Source: Kofleriaceae bacterium (GTDB taxonomy: Bacteria; Myxococcota_A; Polyangia; Haliangiales; Haliangiaceae). From it: 64,000 nucleotides of DNA. The notes under the pieces are model-generated. The model saw only the letters and a list, made by a program, of their open reading frames with translations. It was not told the origin of the DNA and made no database searches. The stretch lies in contig JACKDR010000015.1 of assembly GCA_020633495.1 (NCBI GenBank), positions 132,724-196,723 of the forward strand. The letters run 5' to 3'. The position numbers and the translations under genes are program-made. Below, piece by piece: positions 1 to 7,439 of this stretch; position 1 is the stretch's first letter, and each line of letters begins with the position of its first letter.

Positions 1-744
1 CTGCTCGTTGTGGCGCTCGACCGGGTGGCGGATGCGGACGTGGGCGGTGAAGGCGGCGCCATCGAGGCCGACCTGGATCTCCTCGCGGTGGAAGCGGATG
101 ACCTGGCGGGACGCGGCCTCGACCTGGCGCAGGTTGCCGATCACCGGCAGCAGCGCGAGGCTGGCCGCGAAGTCGCGGCCGGCCAGCGGCGAGCCGGCGG
201 GATCGTCGAGCAGGGCCTGGACCTCGGTGAAGCTGAGCTTGGCGCGGCTGCGGATGCGGGCGCGGCGGGTCTCGGTGCCGAGGATGTGGCCGTCGGGATC
301 GAGGCGGGTGTCGAAGACCAGGGCGCGGCGCGCGACGCCGGCGTTGAGCGACACCGCGCCCTCGGACAGCGCGCGCGGCAACATCGGCACCGACAGGCCG
401 GGCAGGTAGTAGCTGGTGCCGCGGCGCAGCGCCTCGGCGAACAGCGTGGTGCCGGGGCGCACGTAGTAGGCGGCGTCGGCGATGGCGTAGCGGACCCGGT
501 AGCCGGCGCCGTCGCGCTCGAGGTGCAGCGCCTGGTCGAGGTCGCGGGTGCCGGCGCCGTCGACGGTGACGAACGGGATCGCCTCGGCGTCCTCGAGCGT
601 CGGATCGTCGAGGCCGGGGCTGGCGACCAGCGCGGCGGCCTCGGCCTCGACCTCGTCGGGAAAGCGCGGGTCGAGGTGCTCGCCGTCGAGGATCGCGCGC
701 AGCGGCGCCGGGATCCGGTCGCGGTCGGGGACGGAGGCGGCCAT
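1..744 (-). CDS. RNase R/RNase II-family exoribonuclease, N-terminal part (runs off the left edge)
   Basis: Translating the minus strand from ATG 744 gives 248 codons without a stop to base 1. The product matches the start of an RNB catalytic domain: TRDLDQAL at residues 66-73 is the acidic metal-binding motif of RNase II/R, followed by YAIADAAYYVRPG and the RRGTSYYLPGLSVPMLPRAL block that is typical of the family. Such enzymes degrade RNA 3' to 5' with Mg2+. There is little sequence before the RNB motif, so the long cold-shock region of classical RNase R seems short or absent, and a compact RNB protein is more likely. The catalytic C-terminal part lies outside the window. It is divergent from padR, and the shared region contains the padR promoter. 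Confidence 0.85.
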   Translation of the reverse strand, partial: MAASVPDRDRIPAPLRAILDGEHLDPRFPDEVEAEAAALVASPGLDDPTLEDAEAIPFVTVDGAGTRDLDQALHLERDGAGYRVRYAIADAAYYVRPGTTLFAEALRRGTSYYLPGLSVPMLPRALSEGAVSLNAGVARRALVFDTRLDPDGHILGTETRRARIRSRAKLSFTEVQALLDDPAGSPLAGRDFAASLALLPVIGNLRQVEAASRQVIRFHREEIQVGLDGAAFTAHVRIRHPVERHNEQ

Positions 745-792
745 GCGTCGATGGTAAACGATGGCACCGGGAGGCGGTCGATCGGTGCGGTC

Positions 793-822
793 TTGACAGG
801 TATACCTAGTGGAGCTAGGTAT
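793..822 (+). promoter_or_regulatory. padR promoter with overlapping palindromic operator
   Basis: TTGACA (793-798) and TAGGTA (816-821), 17 bases apart, form a good sigma-70-type promoter. Between and over them lies a perfect inverted repeat, ATACCTAG (802-809), 5-base spacer, CTAGGTAT (815-822). PadR-family proteins bind dyads of this kind at their own promoters, so autorepression is the natural reading. The predicted transcript start falls at or next to the GTG at 829. Confidence 0.75.
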
Positions 823-828
823 GAAGCC

Positions 829-1155
829 GTGAAGATCAGCAAGGACCTGGTGGCGGCGTCGGCGGCGCCGCTGCTGCTCGCGATCCTGCGACGCGGCCCC
901 AGCTACGGCTACGCGCTGATCCAGGAGGTGCGCACGCTGTCGGGCGGCGCCCTCGAGTGGTCGGAGGGCATGCTGTACCCGGTCCTGCACCGGCTCGAGG
1001 ATCAGGAGCTGATCGAGTCGTACCAGGAGCGCGGCGACAACGGCCGCATGCGCAAGTACTACCGGCTGCGCCCGGCCGGCAAGAAGGCGCTCGCCGACGA
1101 GCGCAAGCAGTGGGACGCGGTCACCGCGGCGCTGGCCCGGGCGTGGGCGTCGTGA
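829..1155 (+). CDS. PadR-family transcriptional regulator
   Basis: 108-aa protein with the winged-helix signature of short (PadR-s1) regulators: LLLAILRRGPSYGYALIQEV near residues 13-32, then EGMLYPVLHRLEDQELIESY and MRKYYRLRPAGKKAL. GTG 829 was chosen because the protein begins there like other PadR proteins and because the predicted transcript starts at this base. No separate ribosome binding site is visible, so the mRNA is probably leaderless. A 49-base gap separates it from the membrane protein gene at 1205. PadR next to a HAAS/DUF1700-type membrane protein is a known regulatory pair, in which PadR represses the operon. A palindrome in the promoter supports autoregulation. Confidence 0.9.
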   Translation: MKISKDLVAASAAPLLLAILRRGPSYGYALIQEVRTLSGGALEWSEGMLYPVLHRLEDQELIESYQERGDNGRMRKYYRLRPAGKKALADERKQWDAVTAALARAWAS

Positions 1156-1204
1156 GCCGGACGTGGCACCACCGCCGGTGAGGCGGTCCTGCGAGGAGGA
1201 TTCC

Positions 1205-2152
1205 ATGGAGCGTGAGGATGACGATCGCGACGCCGCGCTCGACGCGGCGATCGCGCGCTACCGCGCCGACGTCGCCGAGCGGGCGGCGCTGGCCGCGACC
1301 GACCTCGACGAGCTCGAGGATCACCTGCGCGCGCTGGTCGACGACCTGCGCGCCGCCGGCCGGACCTGCGACGCCGCCTTCGACGAGGCGGTGCGCCGGC
1401 TCGGCGAGCCGCGCGCGCTGGCCCGCGAGTACCGGCGGCGACGGCCCGAGTTCAGCGCGCCGGCGCCGCGCGCCACGACGTGGAGCGCGGCGACGCTGGT
1501 CGCCGGGCTGATCGCGGTGGCGGTCCATCACGCGTTCCGCAACGCGCCGGTCGTCGGGCTGTTCGACGTCGCGTGGCCGGCCATGGGCGCGGTGCTGTTC
1601 GTCGCGCTGGTGACGCGGCTGTCGTGGGCGCGTCCGCTGCTGTTCGGCTTCGCCGCGTTCAGCGCGCACCAGACGGTGCTGCGGTTGATCTTCCCTCCGC
1701 CGGTGTCGCTGCCGCTCGAGATCCACCTCTACGAGGTCGGCTTCGTCGGGCTCGTCCTGTTCCTGGCGCCGTGGCGTCGCGACACCTTCACCGCCCCCGG
1801 ATGGGCCCTCGCGCTGTGCGCCTCCGCGTTCGCCGTCGTGATGAGCGATCTGGAGACCGCGCGGAGCTGGACCGACGGCCCGCTGTCGGTGGCCCCGGCG
1901 ACGGCGGGCGCGATCCTGCTGCTCGCTGGCCTGGCCGGCGTCGCCACCCGCGCGCGCTGGGCGGCGGTGCCGCTGCTCGGCACCGCGGCGATGCAGGTCA
2001 CCGCGATCCTCGAGGTCCGTGCCGCCTACTACGCGCCGATCGGGTACACGCTGCTGCGCGCCGCGCTGCCGGTGTACGCCCTGCTCGGCGCCGCCGTCAT
2101 CGCCTGGCGCACCGGCCGGACCCGCGTCGATCTCGGCGCGCTGGTCCGCTGA
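1205..2152 (+). CDS. HAAS/permease-prefix-domain membrane protein, PadR partner
   Basis: 315 aa. The N-terminal 75 residues form a soluble helical segment with the spacing of HAAS/permease-prefix domains (LDELEDHLRALVDDLR, then FDEAVRRLGEPRALAREYRR). About seven hydrophobic segments follow, roughly from residue 95 to 300. ATG 1205 is preceded by GAGGAGG (1193-1199), a strong ribosome binding site, which decides this start over upstream codons. Proteins of this type are encoded beside PadR and are thought to sense or modify the envelope; the exact activity is not established. The protein is probably in the inner membrane and co-transcribed with padR. Confidence 0.75.
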   Translation: MEREDDDRDAALDAAIARYRADVAERAALAATDLDELEDHLRALVDDLRAAGRTCDAAFDEAVRRLGEPRALAREYRRRRPEFSAPAPRATTWSAATLVAGLIAVAVHHAFRNAPVVGLFDVAWPAMGAVLFVALVTRLSWARPLLFGFAAFSAHQTVLRLIFPPPVSLPLEIHLYEVGFVGLVLFLAPWRRDTFTAPGWALALCASAFAVVMSDLETARSWTDGPLSVAPATAGAILLLAGLAGVATRARWAAVPLLGTAAMQVTAILEVRAAYYAPIGYTLLRAALPVYALLGAAVIAWRTGRTRVDLGALVR

Positions 2153-2182
2153 CCGCGCGCCGCGCGGCGCCCGCGCGCCGCT

Positions 2183-2920
2183 CTACAGGTGGACCGTGAC
2201 GCTGGCGACCGCGCTCTGCTCGCCCAGCGGCATGGCCTCGACGCCGAGATCGAGGACGCCGGGGATCCGGTAGGTGACGCCGGCGCCGACGGTGACGTGG
2301 TAGGCGTCGCTGCCGATCACGCCGGCGCCGAGGCGTCGCCACCACACCGGGCCGCCGAAGACGCGGGCGCCGCCGTACAGGGTCAGCTTCTGGAAGAAGG
2401 TCTTGCCGACCGCGATCCCGACCCGGGCGTCGAGGGCGACGTAGGTGGCGTCGCCGTCGTCGGTGGTCGAGCCGGCGACCACGCCGGCGAACGAGCCGGT
2501 CACCAGCACGAACGGGGTCCGCCGGTGCGAGCGCTCGCGGCGGGCCAGCCAGGTGATGCCCAGGCTGCCGCTGCCGCCGGGGCCGAGCCGGCGGTCGTCG
2601 ATCGAGCCGGCGACCAGGCCGCCGAGGGTGAGGCTCAGGCCGAGCCGCGGCGTCGCGAAGCGGCCGACGGTCGCCGCCACGGTGAGCTGCTCGGCGCGGA
2701 CGCGGTCGCCGTCGAACACCAGGTTGGTGCGGACCGCGCCGACCGCGCCGCTGATCCGCCAGATCGGCTGGCCGCCGCCGCCGTCACATCGATACGGCAA
2801 GCCGGTCGGACCGACCGGCGGGGTCGCGCCTCAGGCGTGGGCGTGCTGGGCGCGCAGCGCCAGCACGAACGTGACGGTGGCGGCGGCGACGGCGATCAGC
2901 GCGGGGCGCGGGCGGAGCAT
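2183..2920 (-). CDS. beta-barrel-like outer-membrane protein with an in-frame TGA after the signal peptide
   Basis: From ATG 2920 a 29-residue signal peptide (positive start, ALIAVAAATVTFVLAL core, AHA end) is followed directly by TGA at 2831-2833. The same frame then stays open to 2183 and encodes about 215 residues of alternating polar/hydrophobic strands ending in VTVHL, the pattern of an outer-membrane beta-barrel. The TGA-free alternative start is only a TTG at 2800 with no signal peptide. TACGCT lies five bases before ATG 2920, like the other -10 boxes here, so the upstream start looks real. Options are a nonsense mutation, a sequencing error, or recoding. No specific function is recognised. 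Confidence 0.55.
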
Positions 2921-2925
2921 GCGGC

Positions 2926-2931
2926 AGCGTA
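2926..2931 (-). promoter_or_regulatory. -10-like box TACGCT, 5 bases before ATG 2920
   Basis: On the minus strand TACGCT stands five bases upstream of the ATG at 2920, matching the TAnnnT arrangement seen at many genes in the window. It supports 2920 as the true start of the TGA-interrupted barrel gene. Confidence 0.45.
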
Positions 2932-2970
2932 GCGCCGGATCGCGATCCGTCGAGGCCGCCGGCGCGGCGT

Positions 2971-3360
2971 TCAGGCGCGAAGCCAGCTCAGCAGCGCCCG
3001 GGTCGCGGCGTCGCGGACGTCGGCGCGGGCCTGGACCTCGGCGGCGACCCGCGGATCGTTGCCCATGCCGCGGCGCGCTCGCTCGGGGGCGCCCCGGAAG
3101 TTGTCGGCGAGGCGCTCGAGGTCGGCGACCAGCGCGTCGTCGGCGCGCCGCACCGCGGCGGCGTCGCCGCCACGCGCGATCGCGGCGGCGGCGGCGGCGA
3201 GATCGCGTCGCCAGTCGGCGAACGACCGGCCGGTCCGGCTGGCCAGGCCGCGCTTCACCATCGGGCGCACGAAGAACGGCATCGCCGCCAGCTCGGCCTC
3301 GGCGGCGTCGATCGCGTCGATGACGGCGCGCACCAGCGCGGCGGCAGAGGGCTCGGTCAT
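2971..3360 (-). CDS. hypothetical protein, helical, Ala/Arg-rich
   Basis: 129 aa, not recognised. It is predicted to be mostly helical, with a conserved-looking stretch MPFFVRPMVKRGLASRTGRS near residues 27-46 and a C-terminus rich in RAD/RARADVRDAATRALLSWL. There is no signal peptide or membrane segment, so it is probably cytoplasmic. TAGGGT occurs six bases before the ATG (3367-3372 on the minus strand), suggesting its own leaderless promoter divergent from the lipoprotein at 3413. The MPFFVR motif vaguely recalls protochlorophyllide-reductase C-terminal (PCP_red) modules, but the match is too weak to assign. Confidence 0.6.
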   Translation of the reverse strand: MTEPSAAALVRAVIDAIDAAEAELAAMPFFVRPMVKRGLASRTGRSFADWRRDLAAAAAAIARGGDAAAVRRADDALVADLERLADNFRGAPERARRGMGNDPRVAAEVQARADVRDAATRALLSWLRA

Positions 3361-3400
3361 GCGCCGACCCTACCGTAGGCGCGCGGTCCGCGCGCCGTGG

Positions 3401-3406
3401 CATGCT
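3401..3406 (+). promoter_or_regulatory. -10-like box CATGCT, 6 bases before ATG 3413
   Basis: CATGCT followed by six bases and the ATG of the lipoprotein gene. The spacing equals that at many other genes in the window and would place the transcript start on the A of the ATG. Confidence 0.4.
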
Positions 3407-3412
3407 GGCGCC

Positions 3413-4078
3413 ATGCATCGCTCGATCTCGCTCTTCCTCACCGCCGGCGCGCTGCTCGTCGGCTGCGGCAAGGACGACGGCAAGGCGCCGGCCAAGGATC
3501 CGGGCGCCGGCAAGGCCGGGTCCGCCGGCGCGACCGCCGCGCCCGACGACTGGAAGCCGCAGGACCACAGCGACGAGCCCATCGCCACCGTCCACGACGC
3601 CATCGGCGCGCTGCGCTTCGCGATCGACCTGCCCGGCGACCTCGATCGCGAGGCCACCGACCACTACGTGCACTGGGGCTTCAAGCGCAACCCGTTCATC
3701 GAGCCGTCGATCACGGTGCAGGTGATCGATCCGGCGCTGTACCCCGCCGATCTCGATTCAGCGGTGCGCCAGGCCAACATGATCACCGGCGGCGAGGAGC
3801 GCGAGGTCGCGACCCGCAAGGAGACCGAGAGCGGCGGCTTCCTGGTCACGACGCAGCGCCAGGACGGCCAGTTCCTCCGGGTCGGCTGCTGGGCGCGCAA
3901 CGGCGACGCCGCGGTCGAGGGCACGTTCATCCAGCGCACCGGCACCGGTCGCGCCGAGGACGGCCCGATCCCGAACCTCGACAGGACCCGGCGCTGGGCC
4001 GAGATGATCTGCGGGTCGCTGCGCGTCGATCCGCCGGGCGCGCCGGATCCGGCGGCGCCCGCTCAGCCGGCGCCGTGA
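3413..4078 (+). CDS. putative lipoprotein, unknown function
   Basis: 221 aa with a type II signal peptide; the lipobox LLVGC puts the lipidated Cys near residue 18. A low-complexity linker rich in Gly/Ala/Lys follows, then a globular region (about residues 50-205) with two further Cys residues that could form a disulphide (VGCWARNG and EMICGSLR). The C-terminus is Pro/Ala-rich. It is probably exported and anchored to a membrane facing the periplasm. The 3' end overlaps the convergent YkgJ-type gene by 16 bases. No family could be assigned from the sequence. Confidence 0.75.
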   Translation: MHRSISLFLTAGALLVGCGKDDGKAPAKDPGAGKAGSAGATAAPDDWKPQDHSDEPIATVHDAIGALRFAIDLPGDLDREATDHYVHWGFKRNPFIEPSITVQVIDPALYPADLDSAVRQANMITGGEEREVATRKETESGGFLVTTQRQDGQFLRVGCWARNGDAAVEGTFIQRTGTGRAEDGPIPNLDRTRRWAEMICGSLRVDPPGAPDPAAPAQPAP

Positions 4079-4830
4079 CAGCGCTTGTACTTCTTGCCGC
4101 TGCCGCACGGGCACGGGTCGTTGCGCCCGGGCGGCGCCGCCGCGGCGGTCGCGGCGCGTAGCTGGGCGTCGACCGCGTCGCACAGCGGCCGCGGGCCGCC
4201 GTCGTCGGGGCACAGCGCGAGATCCAGCGCGGCCTCGACCGGGCGCAGGTCGTCGAGGTAGCGCGCGAGCGGCTCGAACCGCCAGGTCGCGACCGGCTCG
4301 GTGGCGCCGGGCTGGCACCGCGCCGCGGTGTCGAGCGCGTGCGCGTCGCGGCACACCGCGGGCCGCACCGGGTAGATCGTGCACGCGCCGTCGCGGTCGA
4401 ACGCGCACTTGACGTCGCGGCGCCACGCCGCGGCGAGGGCGTCGCGGGCGGCGGCGACGTCACCGGCGGCGGTGGCCGCGGCCGCGGCGTCGAGCAGATC
4501 GCCGAGCCGCGCCCGCCACGTCGGGTACGCGGCCTCGAAGCCGGCGCGGGCGTCGGCGTGGTCCGGGGCCGCCAGCCAGCGCGCGATCGTCACCGCCTCG
4601 GCGGCGAGGACGCGGGGCACGCTGGCGCAGCAGGCGTCACAGCCGGCGCCGCACGCGATCGTGCGCCCGGCGGCGGCGACGGCGTCGGCGCGGACCGCGG
4701 TGCCGCGATCGATCTGGGCGTGGAAGCGGTGGCAGGCGGCCTCGGCGTCGACCGGGCGGACCACCGGCAGGGCGCGGCGGCCGGCGGCGGCGTCGGTCAG
4801 CGCCTGTAGCGTCTCGTCGAGCCGGCTCAC
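4063..4830 (-). CDS. YkgJ-type cysteine-cluster protein with C-terminal SEC-C zinc motif
   Basis: 255 aa. The first half has the YkgJ (CxxCxxCC-type) cluster, CGAGCDACC near residue 60, with later Cys residues in CAFDRDGACTIYPVRPAVCRD and TAARC that usually complete the metal site. The last 20 residues are a SEC-C motif, DPCPCGSGKKYKRCHG, a zinc-binding tail found on SecA and many other proteins. The fusion suggests a metal- or FeS-binding protein with a nucleic-acid or ribosome-contacting tail; the biochemical role is unknown. The GTG start (4830) overlaps the anti-sigma stop codon as GTGA, so translation is probably coupled to the sigma/anti-sigma operon. Confidence 0.85.
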   Translation of the reverse strand: MSRLDETLQALTDAAAGRRALPVVRPVDAEAACHRFHAQIDRGTAVRADAVAAAGRTIACGAGCDACCASVPRVLAAEAVTIARWLAAPDHADARAGFEAAYPTWRARLGDLLDAAAAATAAGDVAAARDALAAAWRRDVKCAFDRDGACTIYPVRPAVCRDAHALDTAARCQPGATEPVATWRFEPLARYLDDLRPVEAALDLALCPDDGGPRPLCDAVDAQLRAATAAAAPPGRNDPCPCGSGKKYKRCHGAG

Positions 4831-5090
4831 GGGTCGGTGATCCGCCGCAGCCGCGCGTCCAGCGCGCCGGCGACCGCGGCCGGGACGTCGTCGGCGTCGT
4901 CGGGGCCGCCACCGCGCAGCGTGCCGACGAGCTGGCCGAAGCGGGCGCCGAAGCGGGCGCAGTCGGGGCAGCCGCGGACGTGGGCCTCGAGCTGGGCGCG
5001 GGCGTCGTCGGCGAGGTCGCCGTCGAGGTAGTCGCTGAGCCGGGCCAGGACGTCGCGGCAGCGCAGCCCGGCGACCTCACGATCCTGCAT
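4827..5090 (-). CDS. anti-sigma factor, zinc-finger (ZAS/zf-HC2) type
   Basis: 87 aa, cytoplasmic, with the HxxxCxxC core of ZAS anti-sigma factors (HVRGCPDC near residues 37-44) and the usual preceding helix LARLSDYLDGDLADDARAQLEAH. There is no transmembrane segment, so it is a soluble anti-sigma factor, of the kind that often responds to redox or metal stress. It overlaps the ECF sigma gene by 14 bases upstream and the YkgJ-SEC-C gene by 4 bases downstream. The arrangement indicates that it binds the sigma factor encoded just before it. Confidence 0.88.
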   Translation of the reverse strand: MQDREVAGLRCRDVLARLSDYLDGDLADDARAQLEAHVRGCPDCARFGARFGQLVGTLRGGGPDDADDVPAAVAGALDARLRRITDP

Positions 5091-5703
5091 GGTCGGCTCC
5101 TTCTGGCGCGCGCAGCGCGGCCGCCAGGCGCAGGCGAGCGCGGTGCAAGCGCGACTTCATGGCGCGGACGCCGACGCCCAGGACCCGCGCGGTCTCGTCG
5201 CCCGACAGGCCCTCGACGTCGCGCAGCACGAGGAGCTCGCGATCGTCGGGCGACAGCGCGTCGAGCGCGCGCGCCACCCGTTCGCGATCGTCGAGCGCCG
5301 CGGCGGTGCCGGCCGCGGGATCGCCCCAGCCGGCGGCGGCGCCCAGCGCCTCGAGCGTGTCGTCGTCGGTCGGCACCGGGACGGCGCGGCGTCGGCTGCG
5401 CGCCGCCTGGTGGCGCGCGATCGTGTACAGCCAGGCCCGGAAGGCCTCGCCGCGGAAGCCGGCGGCGCCGCGCAGCGCCGCGACGAAGGTCTCCTGCAGG
5501 ACGTCCTCGGCGGCGGCGTCGTCGGCGGTGAGCGAGCGCGCGATCCGGAAGACGCGCCCGCGATGCCGCAGCACCAGCGCGGTGAACGCGGCGCGGTCAC
5601 CGGCGACGACGCGCGCCATCAGCGCCTCGTCGGTGGCGTCGTCGCCGATCGCGCCGCGGTCGTGGCCGCCGGGCGTCGCCGGCTGCGCGGGCGTGGGGTC
5701 CAC
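5077..5703 (-). CDS. ECF-type RNA polymerase sigma factor
   Basis: 208 aa from GTG 5703. Region 2 is clear (FTALVLRHRGRVFRIARSL, then AAEDVLQETFVAAL and FRAWLYTIARHQAARSRRR), and region 4 follows (LDALSPDDRELLVLRDVEGL, then ETARVLGVGVRAMKSRLHRARLRL), separated by an acidic linker of about 40 residues. The alternative start MARVVAGD (5619) would remove only the N-terminal tail. It is the first gene of a three-gene operon with its anti-sigma factor and the YkgJ-SEC-C protein. Target promoters cannot be told from the window, but the thiol peroxidase is divergently transcribed next to it. Confidence 0.9.
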   Translation of the reverse strand: MDPTPAQPATPGGHDRGAIGDDATDEALMARVVAGDRAAFTALVLRHRGRVFRIARSLTADDAAAEDVLQETFVAALRGAAGFRGEAFRAWLYTIARHQAARSRRRAVPVPTDDDTLEALGAAAGWGDPAAGTAAALDDRERVARALDALSPDDRELLVLRDVEGLSGDETARVLGVGVRAMKSRLHRARLRLAAALRAPEGADHAGS

Positions 5704-5877
5704 GACGCCCAGCTTGGCACGTCCGCCGCGGTGACGGCACCGTCGCGGCCGTGGTTCGACCGCGGCGCGCCGAGCCGGCTTCGGGCGCTGGCCAGCGGCG
5801 CGAACTCGGAGTATGCGTAGCTCGTCGGCGGCGCCACATGGGGTGGAGCTCGCCCGGATCCAGCGCAACGAGTGTCC

Positions 5878-5883
5878 AGGAGG
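5878..5883 (+). promoter_or_regulatory. strong Shine-Dalgarno AGGAGG
   Basis: AGGAGG six bases before the ATG at 5890. It fixes the peroxiredoxin start and shows that part of the gene set uses normal leadered initiation. Confidence 0.8.
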
Positions 5884-5889
5884 ACCGCG

Positions 5890-6546
5890 ATGACGACGCA
5901 GCCCGAGGGCGGCCAGCCCCGTCTCCAGCTCAACGGCCCCGTGCCCGACTTCAAGGCCAAGACCACCCACGGCGAGATCCAGCTGTCGACGTGGCAGAAG
6001 GACAAGTGGGTGATCCTGTTCTCGCACCCGGCCGACTTCACGCCGGTGTGCACGACCGAGTTCGTCGCGTTCGCGAACCTCAAGGCCGAGATGGCCAAGC
6101 GCAACGTCGCGCTGCTCGGCAACTCGATCGACAGCGTCTACAGCCACATCGCGTGGGTGCGCAGCATCAAGGCCAACTTCGACGCCGACGTCGACTTCCC
6201 GATCATCGCCGACCTCGACATGAAGGTCGCGCAGGCGTACGGGATGATCCACGAGGCCAGCTCCGACACCGCGGCGATCCGCGCGGTCTTCTTCATCGAC
6301 CCCAAGCGCAACCTGCGGGCGATGATCTACTACCCGCTCAACGTCGGGCGGAACTTCGACGAGATCGTCCGCGTCGTCGACGCGCTGCAGACCGTCGACG
6401 CCAACGGCGTGGCGTGCCCGGCCAACTGGCGGCCCGGCGACAAGGTGATCGTGCCGCCGCCGCTGACCACCGCCGCCGCGGCCGAGCGGGTCAACTCCAA
6501 GGAGTTCGAGGTCACCGACTGGTACTTCTCGAAGAAGTCGCTCTGA
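5890..6546 (+). CDS. peroxiredoxin, Prx6 (1-Cys/archaeal TPx) subfamily
   Basis: 218 aa, the usual length of the Prx6 group. The peroxidatic motif is HPADFTPVCTTE with Cys54, preceded by KDKWVILF. FFIDPKRNLRAMIYYPLNVGRN and the C-terminal arm with NGVACPANW (Cys176) are typical of this subfamily, in which the distal Cys can act in resolving. It reduces hydrogen peroxide, alkyl hydroperoxides or peroxynitrite in the cytoplasm. There is no signal peptide. The start is fixed by AGGAGG upstream. The gene is divergent from the ECF sigma operon, so a shared stress response is possible but not shown. Confidence 0.93.
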   Translation: MTTQPEGGQPRLQLNGPVPDFKAKTTHGEIQLSTWQKDKWVILFSHPADFTPVCTTEFVAFANLKAEMAKRNVALLGNSIDSVYSHIAWVRSIKANFDADVDFPIIADLDMKVAQAYGMIHEASSDTAAIRAVFFIDPKRNLRAMIYYPLNVGRNFDEIVRVVDALQTVDANGVACPANWRPGDKVIVPPPLTTAAAAERVNSKEFEVTDWYFSKKSL

Positions 6547-6573
6547 GCCGCGGCCGGCCTCGCGACGCGCCGC

Positions 6574-6795
6574 TCAGCCGCCGGTGCCGGCCTTGCGCAT
6601 CGGGCAGGTGCTGATGCCGAGCAGCGAGTACAGCGGGCAGCTGCCGACCACGCCGGTCAGCAGCGGCACCAGGCCGGCGAGCGCCCACGGCGTCTTCGGG
6701 CCCCAGAACAGCAGGCTCAGCAGGAAGACCCCGAGGATGATGCGCATCGCGCGATCGGGGCCGCATTCGTTGGTGGCGAGGAACCTGGATGACAT
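6574..6795 (-). CDS. DUF2892 (YgaP-like) small membrane protein
   Basis: 73 aa with two hydrophobic segments (RIILGVFLLSLLFW and WALAGLVPLLTGVVG) and the signature CPLYSLLGISTC of DUF2892 proteins. These occur alone or as the membrane tail of YgaP-like rhodaneses. The start at 6795 has an AAGGAG site upstream. It is convergent with the peroxiredoxin gene, 27 bases apart. The function is not established; the two conserved Cys residues suggest thiol or sulphur chemistry at the inner membrane. Confidence 0.85.
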   Translation of the reverse strand: MSSRFLATNECGPDRAMRIILGVFLLSLLFWGPKTPWALAGLVPLLTGVVGSCPLYSLLGISTCPMRKAGTGG

Positions 6796-6894
6796 GGCAA
6801 CGCTCCTTGGCCACGAGAGCCGGCGCGGCGCCGCCAGGATTCGCCCGCCGGGTGCGGCGTCCGGTCGCGGGGCGCCGCGGCCGCGCCCGGGTCG

Positions 6895-7290
6895 CTACGG
6901 CAGCAGGTCGGCGAGGGCGCGGCAGGCGTCGACCGTCGTGAAGATGCCGAGCACCTTCTCGTTGCGCGCCACCACCGCCGAGTCCTCCTTGTGCTCGGCC
7001 ATCGACGCCGCGACCTCGGCCAGGGTCGAGTCGGGCGCGACCGTGAACGGCGACGGTCGCATCGCGTCGGCGACCCGGACCTCGTCGGGGTTGACGTCGG
7101 GGAACGACATCACGAGGCGCAGATCGCGATCCGAGAGCAGCCCGACCAGGCGGTCCTTCGAGACCACGGGCAGGTGCCGGATCTTGGCCGACTTCATCAG
7201 CTGGTAGGCCTCCTCCACGGGGCGGGCGGCGTCGATGACGTGGGGGGCCGGGGTCATGTACTGCTGGATCGTGGGACTCTGCGTCGACAT
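6895..7290 (-). CDS. CBS-domain pair protein
   Basis: 131 aa made of two CBS repeats: YMTPAPHVIDAARPVEEAYQ...HLPVVSKDRLVGLLSDRDL (about 10-60) and AMRPSPFTVAPDSTLAEVAASM...EKVLGIFTTVDACRAL (about 75-130). Stand-alone CBS pairs bind adenosyl ligands (AMP, ATP, SAM) and regulate partners. The linker between the repeats (MSFPDVNPDEVRVAD) is short, as in typical bacterial versions. It follows the MoxR-VWA operon on the same strand after about 150 bases; a functional link is possible but unproven. Confidence 0.9.
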   Translation of the reverse strand: MSTQSPTIQQYMTPAPHVIDAARPVEEAYQLMKSAKIRHLPVVSKDRLVGLLSDRDLRLVMSFPDVNPDEVRVADAMRPSPFTVAPDSTLAEVAASMAEHKEDSAVVARNEKVLGIFTTVDACRALADLLP

Positions 7291-7439
7291 GCCTCGGGGT
7301 CTTGCACGCGGCGGACCACCCCGAGCGTGCGGTGGCTGTGCGGTCTCGCCGCAGGGCGCGCAGATCTTTCGCGAGCCGGCGACGAGGCCGATCGTGCTGC
7401 GAGTTTCGTGCGGCGCCCGGGCCGGCGCCATCGCCCGGG

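Noticed and set aside
2831..2833. Second selenocysteine codon, based on the hairpin after the TGA
   Set aside because: The position is the mature N-terminus of a beta-barrel, with no redox motif, and the palindrome recurs elsewhere; kept only as a low-priority option.
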